From: Advenella mimigardefordensis DPN7
GTDB lineage: Bacteria > Pseudomonadota > Gammaproteobacteria > Burkholderiales > Burkholderiaceae_B
Assembly (NCBI RefSeq): GCF_000521505.1
Contig: NZ_CP003915.1
Span: 3,286,001 to 3,350,000 of the forward strand
Direction of reading: 5' to 3'
Length of the DNA stretch: 64,000 bases
The notes under the pieces are model-generated. The model had not been told where the DNA came from. It was given only the letters and a program-made list of their open reading frames with translations, and did not search any database. This document shows positions 52,348 through 61,352 of the stretch, in pieces (position 1 is the first letter of the stretch; every line of letters starts with the position of its first letter). The position numbers and the translations under genes were made by a program.

Positions 52348-53469
52348 ATGCTCATGACTCAGGCACAGGAACCCCGCTATTTGATCGGATTGATGTCCGG
52401 CACCAGCACCGATGGTGCCGACGGCGTGCTGGCTGCCTTTCAGGGCACGGATCGTCCGCAAATTCTGGCGTCCGCCTCGCGCGCCATGCCGGAGGCACTT
52501 AAAGCGCAATTACTGGACCTGAATCGGGCTGGCGATAACGAGCTGGAACGCGCCGGCCTGGCCAGTTGCGAACTGGCCGATTTGTACGCCCAGGTAGTAG
52601 GCGACCTACTGACCCAGGCAGACCTGCCTGCCAGCCAAATCGCCGCGATTGGCGCGCACGGGCAAACTGTCAGACACCGCCCGGAATTAGGCTTCACCAT
52701 TCAGCTGAACGCCCCGGCCCGCCTGGCAGAAAAGTCCGGCATTGCGGTAGTCGCCGATTTTCGCAGCCGCGATGTGGCCGCCGGCGGTCAGGGCGCCCCG
52801 CTGGTTCCGGCCTTTCACGAAGCGATTTTTGCCGGTGAGCAAACGGTCACGGTTCTGAACCTGGGCGGGATAGCCAATATCAGCATCCTGCGTCCAGGCC
52901 ACGACGTGACCGGCTTCGATACCGGACCGGCCAATGTGTTGCTGGATATGTGGTGTCTGGCTCATACCGGGCAACCATACGATAAGGACGGCGCGTGGTC
53001 AGCAGGCGGCACGGTGCATGCGCCGCTGCTGAACGCGCTGATTGACGGCGAGCCATGGCTGGATTTACCGCCACCCAAGTCCACCGGACGGGATCTGTTC
53101 AACCACGCCTGGCTGCAAGCGCGGCTTGCCGGCTTTGAGGCGCTTGCCCCGCAAGATGTGCAGGCAACATTGCGCGCCTTTACGGCTGAAACCGTGGCCC
53201 AGGCCATCCGCCGCCATGCGGCCGATAGCCAGACGCTGATTGTGTGCGGCGGCGGTACCGGTAACCGCGCACTGCTGGACGATCTGCAGGCCCGCCTGCC
53301 CGGGGTACAGTTGAGTACCAGCGATGCCCATGGTATTGCCTCGCAGTCTATGGAAGCCCTGGCCTTTGCCTGGCTGGCCCACGCCTTTTTGTCCGGCTAC
53401 CCTGCGGGTACGCCATCGGTCACCGGCGCTCGCAAAAAGACCATACTGGGTTGCCTGTACCCCGCTTAA
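52348..53469 (+). CDS. anmK: Anhydro-N-acetylmuramic acid kinase
   Basis: 373 residues of the AnmK/hexokinase-like ATPase fold: phosphate loop LIGLMSGTSTDGADG (about 12-26), GAHGQTVRHRPE near 106 and the adenosine motif VCGGGTGNRALLDDL near 300. It phosphorylates 1,6-anhydro-MurNAc during cell-wall recycling. ATG 52348 or 52354 may be used. Divergently arranged with tyrS over 125 bp. Confidence 0.94.
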   Translation: MLMTQAQEPRYLIGLMSGTSTDGADGVLAAFQGTDRPQILASASRAMPEALKAQLLDLNRAGDNELERAGLASCELADLYAQVVGDLLTQADLPASQIAAIGAHGQTVRHRPELGFTIQLNAPARLAEKSGIAVVADFRSRDVAAGGQGAPLVPAFHEAIFAGEQTVTVLNLGGIANISILRPGHDVTGFDTGPANVLLDMWCLAHTGQPYDKDGAWSAGGTVHAPLLNALIDGEPWLDLPPPKSTGRDLFNHAWLQARLAGFEALAPQDVQATLRAFTAETVAQAIRRHAADSQTLIVCGGGTGNRALLDDLQARLPGVQLSTSDAHGIASQSMEALAFAWLAHAFLSGYPAGTPSVTGARKKTILGCLYPA

Positions 53470-53514
53470 ATGCAGGCTACACGCCCTTACAACAGGGGAA
53501 ACAGACCAGGTAAT

Positions 53515-53550
53515 AAAAAATCCGGCGCCCCGCAACAGGGAAGCCGGATT
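53515..53550 (-). terminator. Terminator between anmK and erpA
   Basis: Stem AATCCGGC/GCCGGATT (53519-53550) followed, on the minus strand, by a T-run. The stem would act for erpA transcripts and could also slow those of anmK coming from the other side. Confidence 0.7.
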
Positions 53551-53699
53551 AATCTTGTGGGCAGCACGCAAGAGAACAGCCGCGATATGTCTTCGGGGAA
53601 TCGTCTGTACCGACTATCCTGATTCAGACACGCCAGGCATTTGCCAGGCATTTCTTTTAACGCCCCTCTGAGAGGCGCCAGGTTATTTTGCGTTCGTGC

Positions 53700-54068
53700 T
53701 TATACCGAGAACGAAGAGCCGCAGCCGCAGGTTGTGGTCGCGTTTGGATTACGGATCACAAACTGTGAGCCTTCGATATCTTCCTTATAGTCGATCTCGG
53801 CACCAACCAGGTACTGAAAACTCATTGGGTCTACCAGCAACTGCACGCCGTTTTTATCGATCGTGGTGTCGTCTTCGTTGATCACCTCATCAAAGGTGAA
53901 GCCATACTGGAAGCCGGAACAACCGCCACCCTGCACGAACACGCGCAGCTTGAGCTCGGGGTTACCTTCCTCGATAAGCAGGTCTTTAACCTTGGTGGCC
54001 GCCGCTTCGGTAAAAAGCAACGGGGTGGGAGGGGCTTGCAGATCGACAGATTCGAGAACAGTACTCAT
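53700..54068 (-). CDS. erpA: Iron-sulfur cluster insertion protein ErpA
   Basis: 122 residues of the A-type carrier family with the three cluster cysteines: [11 protein letters not shown] (about 48-58) and the C-terminal CGCGSSFSV. The ErpA branch is suggested by length and by the absence of an isc operon. It hands [4Fe-4S] or [2Fe-2S] clusters to apo-enzymes. AGGAG lies 8 nt before the ATG. A 62-bp gap separates it from the upstream DUF6776-like gene on the same strand. Confidence 0.93.
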   Translation of the reverse strand: MSTVLESVDLQAPPTPLLFTEAAATKVKDLLIEEGNPELKLRVFVQGGGCSGFQYGFTFDEVINEDDTTIDKNGVQLLVDPMSFQYLVGAEIDYKEDIEGSQFVIRNPNATTTCGCGSSFSV

Positions 54069-54130
54069 TTTTAGACTCCTGGTGGGATACAGCCACCGTT
54101 AGCAGAAATTCATTTTACCATATGGCGCAA

Positions 54131-54847
54131 TCAGCGAGACAGATCGACCGTGCGCGACGCACGCACTGTCTTGCCTTCGAGTACGCTCATGGTGATTTTT
54201 TTTGGGGTAAACCCCTCGGGGAACATCAATAGACCCTGGATACGCTGAATGGTTTCAAAATCCAGCTTCAATATTGGGGCCGGGGCCTGTTTTTTCAAGT
54301 CGGTAACAGCCGGAATGCTGTCCGAACCGGTACTGGCATGCTCAACGGTATCGGGAATCAGATCTGCCGTGGCCTCTTCACCATTTAAGGTGCCGGTTGC
54401 CGTGAATTTAAGCTCGCCCGTAAATACCGTGCCGGCCTGAGCCTGTCGGGACACCAGCACCTTGAAGCGGACGCGCCGCCCTTCCACAACCGCATCAAAC
54501 CCGCGCACACTGATTGCGCCCTGCGGGCCGGCCGGGACCAGCTCATCATAAAAGGACAACTGCTCGGAAGTACGCGACAGGTCATCCTGCAGCTTCTTGA
54601 CCTGACTTTCGTATTCTGCAATGGTCGCCCGATCCATTGTCATCTGCGTCTCGGAGATATCCAGACGGTTTTGCAGCTCCTTCATCTTGATTTTCTCCTG
54701 CAACAACGCATGAGACAGCTGCTCGGACAGTTCGGTCTTCTGAGTGAACATTTCGCGCTGCATCATATTATGCGTGTAATAATACGCCGCCCCGCCCCCT
54801 AAAGAGACGCCCACCAGAAACAGAAAGCCACGCGCAATCATGGACAT
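54131..54847 (-). CDS. DUF6776-like membrane protein with coiled coil
   Basis: 238 residues: one N-terminal membrane helix (GFLFLVGVSLGGGAAYYY), a long coiled coil (about 35-100, TELSEQLSHALLQEKIKMKEL and on) and a strand-rich C-terminal domain (ISVRGFDAVVEGRRVRFKVLVS). In Alcaligenaceae the same kind of protein sits between argC and erpA; function unknown. ATG 54847 or 54841 fits, just after the end of argC; the ATG at 54907 would overlap argC by 50 nt. Confidence 0.75.
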   Translation of the reverse strand: MSMIARGFLFLVGVSLGGGAAYYYTHNMMQREMFTQKTELSEQLSHALLQEKIKMKELQNRLDISETQMTMDRATIAEYESQVKKLQDDLSRTSEQLSFYDELVPAGPQGAISVRGFDAVVEGRRVRFKVLVSRQAQAGTVFTGELKFTATGTLNGEEATADLIPDTVEHASTGSDSIPAVTDLKKQAPAPILKLDFETIQRIQGLLMFPEGFTPKKITMSVLEGKTVRASRTVDLSR

Positions 54848-54857
54848 GCTCGTCAGA

Positions 54858-55913
54858 TCAGGGAAGAATAGCCACGCCGCCCAGACCGGCCTGTTCAGGC
54901 AATCCAAAAAGCAGATTCATATTTTGTACAGCCTGACCCGCGGCACCCTTGACCAGATTGTCCTGCACCACAATGATAATGAGCTGGCTGCCGTTATTAG
55001 GGCGGCTCACTGCAATACGCAGGGTGTTTGAAGCCCGTACCGATCTGGTTTCCGGCTGACTGCCGGCAGGCATGACATCTACGAACTGCTCATTGGCGTA
55101 CCGGGTTTCATACAGCGCCTGAAAGTCTGTATCCAGCGCGTCTTCATTAATGTTGACGTAAATGGTGGAGAGCATGCCGCGAATCATGGGAACCAAATGG
55201 GGCACGAACGTGAGTTTCACCGGCTCGCCTGCCAGCGCAGTAAGCTGCTCTGTGATTTCCGGGTGGTGCCGGTGACCGGCAACGCCGTAGGCCTTGAAGT
55301 TATCACTGGCTTCGGAAAACAGTGTGCTTACTTCGGCCTTACGGCCGGCACCGGACACACCGGATTTGCAGTCGGCAATAATATTGTCGATCTGTATCAG
55401 CTTTTTCTCCAGCAGCGGAGCCAGACCCAGAATAACGGTGGTTGGGTAACAACCAGGATTACCAATGACCTGTGCGGCGGCAATTTTCTGACGATTCAAT
55501 TCAACCAGCCCGTATGCACTCTCACGCAGGATGTCGGGGCAGCCATGCGGCATTTTGTACCATTTTTCAAATACGGCCGTATCCTGCAGGCGAAAATCAG
55601 CTGCCAGGTCGATCACTTTGACGCCGGCTTCGATCAGCTCGCGCGCCTGCGCCATGGCCACGCCGTGTGGCGTTGCGAAAAACACCACGTCGCATTCAGT
55701 CAGCTTGGCGTTTTCCGGCGTAGAGAACGCCAGATCAACATGGCCACGCAGGTTGGGGAACATGGCAGACACCGGCATACCCTCTTCCTTGCGCGAGGTA
55801 ATGGCATGCAACTGTACATTCGGGTGAGCGGACAGCAGACGCAAGAGCTCCACTCCGGTATAACCCGTACCACCAACAATACCGACTTTGACAGCTGAAG
55901 AGGAGGAAGCCAT
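54858..55913 (-). CDS. argC: N-acetyl-gamma-glutamyl-phosphate reductase
   Basis: 351 residues. Cofactor motif [18 protein letters not shown] (residues 9-26) and active-site cysteine in [16 protein letters not shown] (near 155). It reduces N-acetylglutamyl phosphate with NADPH in arginine synthesis. Start taken at ATG 55913 (MASSSS), the usual N-terminus in relatives; ATG 55928 lies 5 codons upstream. It follows rpsI across a terminator, so it probably has its own promoter. Confidence 0.95.
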   Translation of the reverse strand: MASSSSAVKVGIVGGTGYTGVELLRLLSAHPNVQLHAITSRKEEGMPVSAMFPNLRGHVDLAFSTPENAKLTECDVVFFATPHGVAMAQARELIEAGVKVIDLAADFRLQDTAVFEKWYKMPHGCPDILRESAYGLVELNRQKIAAAQVIGNPGCYPTTVILGLAPLLEKKLIQIDNIIADCKSGVSGAGRKAEVSTLFSEASDNFKAYGVAGHRHHPEITEQLTALAGEPVKLTFVPHLVPMIRGMLSTIYVNINEDALDTDFQALYETRYANEQFVDVMPAGSQPETRSVRASNTLRIAVSRPNNGSQLIIIVVQDNLVKGAAGQAVQNMNLLFGLPEQAGLGGVAILP

Positions 55914-55973
55914 TGTGTTTCTATCCATTTTAAGAGAGTTAAGTGCAGAAAACTATTATAAAGAATCCAAAAG

Positions 55974-55998
55974 AAAAAGGCCGCAAAAGCGGCCTTTT
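55974..55998 (-). terminator. rplM-rpsI operon terminator
   Basis: A 10-bp stem AAAAGGCCGC/GCGGCCTTTT with a 4-nt loop, 20 bases after the rpsI stop, followed on the minus strand by T5. Confidence 0.92.
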
Positions 55999-56017
55999 CG
56001 ACATGTCGCGAAACAAA

Positions 56018-56410
56018 TTAGCGTTTGCTGAACTGCTTCCGACGACGCGCCTTGTGGAAACCCACTTTCTTACGTTCAACTTCACGGGCGTCACGCGTTA
56101 CGAAGCCGGCTTTTGACAGCGCTGGCTTGAGCGTAGCGTCATAGTCGATGAGCGCACGGGTGATACCGTGGCGCACAGCACCGGCCTGGCCGCTTTCGCC
56201 GCCGCCGTGTACGTTGATGTGAAAATCGAAAGATTCAACCATCTCTGTGAGCACCAGAGGCTGACGAACAACCATGCGGCCTGTTTCACGAGCGAAATAC
56301 TGGTCAACTGGTTTACCGTTGACAACAATATTACCTGAACCTTTTTTCAGAAACACACGAGCCACTGACGTTTTACGACGGCCCGTTCCATAATTCCAAT
56401 TACCGATCAT
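56018..56410 (-). CDS. rpsI: 30S ribosomal protein S9
   Basis: 130 residues; begins [21 protein letters not shown] and ends [17 protein letters not shown], the basic tail that reaches toward the P-site tRNA. rplM lies 9 bp upstream, the universal L13-S9 operon. Confidence 0.98.
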   Translation of the reverse strand: MIGNWNYGTGRRKTSVARVFLKKGSGNIVVNGKPVDQYFARETGRMVVRQPLVLTEMVESFDFHINVHGGGESGQAGAVRHGITRALIDYDATLKPALSKAGFVTRDAREVERKKVGFHKARRRKQFSKR

Positions 56411-56419
56411 GATTTATCC

Positions 56420-56848
56420 TTAGAATTCCAGCGTTTTAGGCTGCTGGGCAGTATGAGGATGCTCGGCACCCGCGTACACCTTGAGCTTCTTGATCATGGC
56501 GTAACCCAGGGGACCTTTTGGCAACATGCCCTTAACGGCTTTTTCGATCGCACGACCGGGGAAACGCTCTTGCATTTTCCGGAAGTTTGTTTCGTAGATA
56601 CCGCCAGGATAGCCAGAGTGACGGAAGTACTTTTTGTCTTCTGTCTTGGCGCCTGTTACAACGATTTCGGCTGCGTTAATAATGACGATGTAATCGCCGG
56701 TGTCAACGTGAGGGGTAAATTCTGGCTTATGTTTACCGCGCAAACGGCGTGCAACTTCGCTGGCTACACGACCAAGGACTTTGCCTTTTGCATCAACAAC
56801 ATACCAGTCACGTTTGACTTCATGGGGCTTGGCCACAAAGGTCTTCAT
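56420..56848 (-). CDS. rplM: 50S ribosomal protein L13
   Basis: 142 residues, full length, starting [20 protein letters not shown] and containing [18 protein letters not shown] and [13 protein letters not shown] [12 protein letters not shown]. Among the first proteins to bind 23S rRNA. The first gene of the L13-S9 operon. A small hairpin TATCCG/CGGATA (56907-56924) lies in the leader 60-75 nt upstream of the start and could be a control element. Confidence 0.98.
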   Translation of the reverse strand: MKTFVAKPHEVKRDWYVVDAKGKVLGRVASEVARRLRGKHKPEFTPHVDTGDYIVIINAAEIVVTGAKTEDKKYFRHSGYPGGIYETNFRKMQERFPGRAIEKAVKGMLPKGPLGYAMIKKLKVYAGAEHPHTAQQPKTLEF

Positions 56849-57360
56849 GATGTATTCCTAAAATTTGAGTTTGAAGCGGATCGCTCACGGGGGACACACG
56901 ACCCAATATCCGAAAAAACGGATACAGACGGCGCCGGCGATCGCAATCCGACGGTTTACCTGCTTTGCCTGAACGTTATAAACTGGGCCAGCAGGAGCCA
57001 CGTATGAAAATACGATAGCCGCAAACCACCCGGCGACAGTGCAAAAAACACAGATAAGCCCGTGATATTAACATGCAAAATGTTTTTTTTCAAATAAAAC
57101 AATGAAATAGCGGCATTCACCAACTGGTGCGAAGGCATTTTTCATTATTTTGTGTCATAGCTGCGACATTTGCCGGGAAATGCCATCTGAAGGAAGCGTG
57201 CGGGCAGCACCGCAAATAACCCGCAAATAACCAGTCAGATAACCCATAACCGGCATTATCAATAAAGCCACGCCCTCCTATATACATCCTATATTAGTAA
57301 GGGCATGGCTTGTGCACTGCTTACACCCTGCTCAAAGAACAGGGCGAGAAGACCGGCCGC
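56849..57360. other. rplM leader and gap, no gene
   Basis: About 510 bp. It holds the rplM leader with the TATCCG-A6-CGGATA hairpin (56907-56924), an AT-rich block near 57060-57110, the small direct repeat CGCAAATAACC (near 57213 and 57224), and an imperfect dyad GCCACGCCCT/AGGGCATGGC (57267-57309) some 50 bp after the TRAP protein gene that may act as its terminator. No reading frame is supported. Confidence 0.5.
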
Positions 57361-58461
57361 TTATTTGCGCGCCTGCGATACGGCGTGGGCAACGTAGCGG
57401 GTATAGGAGCCTTCCACCACGTTGAACCAGGGGATCAGATCATCGCGGTAAGCCATATAATCGGCCAGGATCGTTTTGAACGTTTCGTCCTGATCTGAAT
57501 ATTTCTTGTAAATTTCTGCAGTGGCCTTAAAGGACGCATCCATCATTTCTTTAGGGAATTCCTTGAGGACGGCACCAGCAGCAATCAGGCGACGTAATGC
57601 ACCCGGATTCATGGAGTCGTACATCGCCATCATTTCGGTATGAGCACGAAGCGAAGCCGCCTCTATGATTGCCTGATAGTTTTTGGGCAGTTTCTCGAAC
57701 GCCTCTTTGTTGAAATAGGCCGATACCTGCGCACCACCTTCCCAGAATCCGGGATAGTAGTAGTACTTGGCCACTTTATTGAAACCAAGCTTTTCATCGT
57801 CCAGCGGGCCAACAAACTCCACGGCGTCCAGCGTGCCTTTTTCCAGTGAGGGATAAATATCGCCACCGGCGATCTGCTGAGGCACCACACCCAGTTTGGC
57901 CAGGACTTCACCAGCCAGACCGGCGGTACGCATTTTCAGACCCTTGAGGTCATCCAGAGACTTGATTTCCTTACGGAACCAGCCACCCATTTGCGTACCG
58001 GTATTGCCCAGAGGGCAGTTAACAATATTGACCTTGGCAAACAAATCACGCATCAGTTTTTTACCGTTGCCTTCGAGCATCCAGGCATTCAACTGGCGGG
58101 CATTCAGGCCGAAGGGCACCGCCGTATCGAAACAAAACGACGGATTTTTGCCTAAATAATAATAGCCGCAAGTGTGACCAGCCTGGACCGTACCGTTGGA
58201 GACCGCGTCCAGCACCTGCAGGGCGGGCACAATTTCGCCAGCGGGAAACAGATCAATCTGCAGATTGCCATCGGTGGCTTCTTTAACATATTTGGTAAAA
58301 CGGTCCCCTGAACCGAACAGCGCGACCAGGCTGCGCGGAAAGCTGGACGCCATGCGCCATTTGACTGCGGGGTTTTCCTGGGCAATGACAGGGGCGGCGA
58401 TAACGCCCGTGCTGGCCACTGCGCCCAGACCTGCTTTTTTGAGGAAGGAACGACGTTGCAT
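57361..58461 (-). CDS. TRAP transporter solute-binding protein (DctP family) with Tat signal
   Basis: 366 residues. The N-terminus is a twin-arginine signal (MQRRSFLKKAGLGAVAS), rare for a binding protein and typical of the TakP/2-oxo-acid branch. The mature part shows the DctP fold: KWRMASSFPRSL, AGEIVPALQVLDAV, and WFRKEIKSLDDLKGLKMR holding the carboxylate-binding arginine (GLKMRT, near 187). The ligand is probably an organic acid. No dctQ or dctM gene adjoins, so it is an orphan here. Start ATG 58461 with GGAG 8 nt upstream. Confidence 0.9.
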   Translation of the reverse strand: MQRRSFLKKAGLGAVASTGVIAAPVIAQENPAVKWRMASSFPRSLVALFGSGDRFTKYVKEATDGNLQIDLFPAGEIVPALQVLDAVSNGTVQAGHTCGYYYLGKNPSFCFDTAVPFGLNARQLNAWMLEGNGKKLMRDLFAKVNIVNCPLGNTGTQMGGWFRKEIKSLDDLKGLKMRTAGLAGEVLAKLGVVPQQIAGGDIYPSLEKGTLDAVEFVGPLDDEKLGFNKVAKYYYYPGFWEGGAQVSAYFNKEAFEKLPKNYQAIIEAASLRAHTEMMAMYDSMNPGALRRLIAAGAVLKEFPKEMMDASFKATAEIYKKYSDQDETFKTILADYMAYRDDLIPWFNVVEGSYTRYVAHAVSQARK

Positions 58462-58578
58462 ATTGGCTACTCCGATGTATTTCGTTGTTCTTGGAAAAAT
58501 TAACCAGCTCAATATACACGCACTATGCCCGATTACATAGTGCGTTACTGCGGATTAAGTAGTTTCCCTGTGGTCGGA

Positions 58579-59946
58579 CTACTGTCCGGCGATGGCCATT
58601 GAATCAATCAGAATGGAGCCGGTGGTTTTGGAACCCCGCGTAATCACATCACTGCCAATACCCACAATATTCAGGAACATATCTCTGAGATTGCCGGCAA
58701 TCGTAAATTCGGTGATCGCGTGCTGGATTTCACCGTTTTCCACCCAGTAGCCAAAAGCGCCACGGGAATAGTCGCCCGTCACGTAGTTCACCCCCTGGCC
58801 GATCAGCTCGGTCACCAGGATACCGGTGCCCATCTTTTTCAGCATGGCCGGCAGATCATCGGCGCGTTCGGTTAGCGAAGAGCTAAGCAGCAGGTTGTGC
58901 GAACCACCCGCATTACCAGTTGTGCGCATGCCCAGTTTGCGTGCGGTATAAGTAGATAGCAGATAGCCGTTGAGTACGCCGTCGGTCAGCAATTGACGGG
59001 CACGGGTTTGTACACCTTCATCATCGAAGGCAGAACTGCCCAGTGCACCTTTAATGAATGGGTTTTCACTGATCTGCAGATGATCGGCCATGACCTGCTT
59101 ACCCAGCGAGTCCAGCAGAAACGTAGATTTACGGTACAGCGCGCCGCCACTGATGGCCTGGGTGAGTGCGCCAAGCAGGCCCAGCGCCAGCGGCGCTTCA
59201 AACAGAACCGGATATTTGCCGGTGCCGATACGCCGTGCCGACAGTCGTGACAGCGCGCGCTGAGCCGCATATACCCCGACATCGGTGCCTTTAGCCAGCC
59301 GCTCGGGGTAGCGATCAGCGGTATACCAATAATCTCGGTGCATATTATTGCCCTTACCGGCAATGGCCGTGACCGACATGCCGTGACGGGAATAGGGATA
59401 GCCGCCCATAAATCCGCGTGAGTTGGCCAGCACAAAGCGCCCCTGATAGGTATCGACGCCTGCGCCTTCTGAATTGGTAATCTGTTTGCTATAGTCCAGC
59501 GCTGCGGCTTCGGCCTCGATGGCCAGCTCCGCCGCCTCTTCCGATGAAATATTCCAGGGACGATGCAACTCCAGATCGGGCTGCTCCACCGCCAGATCCG
59601 CTACGTCGGGCAGACCGGCAGCTTCGTCGTTGGCCGTGTACTTGGCAATATTCCAGGCGGCCTCGACCGTTTCACGGATCGCAGCGGCCGACAGATCTGA
59701 GGTTGAAGCAGAGCCACGTGCATGACCGGCATAAACAGTCACGCCCAGAGAACGATCCTGGGTTTTTTCAACGGTTTCAATATTTCCCTTGCGTACCGAA
59801 ACAGACAAACCGCCTGATTCGGACACTTCGGCAGCGGCATCGCTGGCACCCTGCTGTTTGGCATGAGACAGCGCCAGTTGAACAAGTTCTTCAAAGTCGG
59901 GTTGAGTATGGGGCATAGAGGATTTCGGATTCAATCTGGAATTCAT
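58579..59946 (-). CDS. pmbA: Metalloprotease PmbA (TldE)
   Basis: 455 residues of the TldD/PmbA family. Typical parts: VSESGGLSVSVRKGNIETVEK near 42, the central FDDEGVQTRARQLLTDGVLNGYLLSTYTA (in two pieces, near 316) and GYWVENGEIQHAITEFTIAGNL near 405. PmbA pairs with TldD, which holds the zinc; the complex degrades unfolded peptides and matures microcin and CcdA. tldD is not in the window. Divergent from darP, a conserved order in proteobacteria. Confidence 0.93.
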   Translation of the reverse strand: MNSRLNPKSSMPHTQPDFEELVQLALSHAKQQGASDAAAEVSESGGLSVSVRKGNIETVEKTQDRSLGVTVYAGHARGSASTSDLSAAAIRETVEAAWNIAKYTANDEAAGLPDVADLAVEQPDLELHRPWNISSEEAAELAIEAEAAALDYSKQITNSEGAGVDTYQGRFVLANSRGFMGGYPYSRHGMSVTAIAGKGNNMHRDYWYTADRYPERLAKGTDVGVYAAQRALSRLSARRIGTGKYPVLFEAPLALGLLGALTQAISGGALYRKSTFLLDSLGKQVMADHLQISENPFIKGALGSSAFDDEGVQTRARQLLTDGVLNGYLLSTYTARKLGMRTTGNAGGSHNLLLSSSLTERADDLPAMLKKMGTGILVTELIGQGVNYVTGDYSRGAFGYWVENGEIQHAITEFTIAGNLRDMFLNIVGIGSDVITRGSKTTGSILIDSMAIAGQ

Positions 59947-60010
59947 TATGACGGCTTCACATTAGGCGGTTATCATACTGACATATTAACCATTTTATTG
60001 ACAGCGATGT

Positions 60011-60550
60011 ATGCAGAATGCAGATCAGAGCGATGACGGACCGCTTTATGACCGTCCCAGCAAATCTCAGGTAAAGCGTGAACTGCTTGCCATTCTGGAG
60101 CTGGGCAAGCAGGTAGTGGAATTGCCACTGGAAAAAGTCAAGCAACTGGATCTGGACGACAATACCTTCGAAGCTATCCGCACGGCACAAAAAATCACCG
60201 GGCGTGAAGGCAAACGCCGGCAAATTCACTATGTCGGCAAGCTGCTGCGCACCGCAGATACTGCGGCGATCGCAAAAAAAATGGACGAATGGGAAAACGG
60301 TTCACGCGAACAAACAGCCAATATGCACCGCATGGAAACGCTGCGCGATCGCCTGATTGAAGAAGACGATGCCCTCACCCGCCTGCTGAATGATTATCCC
60401 GAAGCCGATGCTCAGGCCCTGCGCACCCTGATTCGCGGCGCGCGCCGCGAACGCGATCAGAACGCAGCGCTGGCAGCCGGACATGAACCCCAACGCAAAC
60501 ACTATCGGGCCCTTTTTCAGGCCATCAAGCTTTTGCTGACCAAGGAATAA
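60011..60550 (+). CDS. darP: Ribosome-associated protein DarP (YjgA, DUF615)
   Basis: 179 residues, strongly charged and helical, with the family pieces [39 protein letters not shown], and [13 protein letters not shown]. YjgA/DarP binds late 50S assembly intermediates near the peptidyl-transferase centre. The esterase gene follows after 5 bp, so the two are co-transcribed. Start ATG 60011 without a strong ribosome site. Confidence 0.93.
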   Translation: MQNADQSDDGPLYDRPSKSQVKRELLAILELGKQVVELPLEKVKQLDLDDNTFEAIRTAQKITGREGKRRQIHYVGKLLRTADTAAIAKKMDEWENGSREQTANMHRMETLRDRLIEEDDALTRLLNDYPEADAQALRTLIRGARRERDQNAALAAGHEPQRKHYRALFQAIKLLLTKE

Positions 60551-60555
60551 ATCAC

Positions 60556-61242
60556 ATGGAAAAATTACTGGACTGCGTGGAAATCGAACACGGCAGTGAT
60601 AAAACGCTTGCGCCCACTCATTCGGTTATCTGGATGCATGGGCTAGGTGCCGATGCCAATGATTTCGTACCCGTTATCCCCGAATTGCATCTGCCGGCCA
60701 ACAAACGCATTCGTTTCGTTTTTCCAAATGCGCCAGTGCGTCCCGTCACCATCAATAACCAGATGCCCATGCGCGCCTGGTATGACATTATCGCGCTGAG
60801 CAATGTCAGCCGTGATGTGGACGAATCGGGCTTGCGTACTTCCCAGGCCGCGATCGAAGCGCTGATCAAACGGGAAAATGAACGCGGCGTGCCTACTGAA
60901 AACATTATCCTTGCCGGCTTTTCCCAGGGCTGCGCGATGGCCTATCAGACCGGCTTGCGCTCGCCAAAGAAACTCGCCGGCCTGATCTGCCTGTCGGGTT
61001 ATCTGCCGATGGCAGACAAAACCGCCGCAGAACATAACACGGCCAACCTGGACATGCCGATTTTCATTGCGCACGGCACGTATGACCCGGTCGTTGATAT
61101 CCGCTTTGCCCAGCAAACGCGCGAATGGTTACTGGCAAACAAATACAGCCAAACCGAATGGCGTACCTACCCAATGGCGCACTCGGTCAATCTGGATGAG
61201 ATCAAGGATATCTCTGCCTTTTTGCAAAAAATCACACCGTAA
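60556..61242 (+). CDS. Carboxylesterase / lysophospholipase-like alpha/beta hydrolase
   Basis: 228 residues of the dienelactone-hydrolase/phospholipase-carboxylesterase family: oxyanion region WMHGLGADANDF near 27, nucleophile GFSQGCAMAY near 119, aspartate in HGTYDPVVD near 173 and histidine in PMAHSVN near 207. It hydrolyses short-chain or lysophospholipid esters in the cytoplasm; the natural substrate is not clear. The gene sits directly after darP, 5 bp away. Confidence 0.9.
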   Translation: MEKLLDCVEIEHGSDKTLAPTHSVIWMHGLGADANDFVPVIPELHLPANKRIRFVFPNAPVRPVTINNQMPMRAWYDIIALSNVSRDVDESGLRTSQAAIEALIKRENERGVPTENIILAGFSQGCAMAYQTGLRSPKKLAGLICLSGYLPMADKTAAEHNTANLDMPIFIAHGTYDPVVDIRFAQQTREWLLANKYSQTEWRTYPMAHSVNLDEIKDISAFLQKITP

Positions 61243-61293
61243 TCGTTACGCTGCCCTTTGCCCACTATGGGCGTTCAACGATTTTTCCTGCCG

Positions 61294-61332
61294 GAAAAAA
61301 AATTGCCGTCAATAAAGATGATTGACGGCAAT
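61294..61332 (-). terminator. Terminator of the acetyltransferase gene
   Basis: Perfect 12-bp stem ATTGCCGTCAAT/ATTGACGGCAAT with a 7-nt loop (61302-61332), followed on the minus strand by a T8 run. It begins 21 nt after the stop of the Pat-type gene and also ends the converging esterase transcript. Confidence 0.88.
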
Positions 61333-61352
61333 GAATGATTAATCTTAACGTA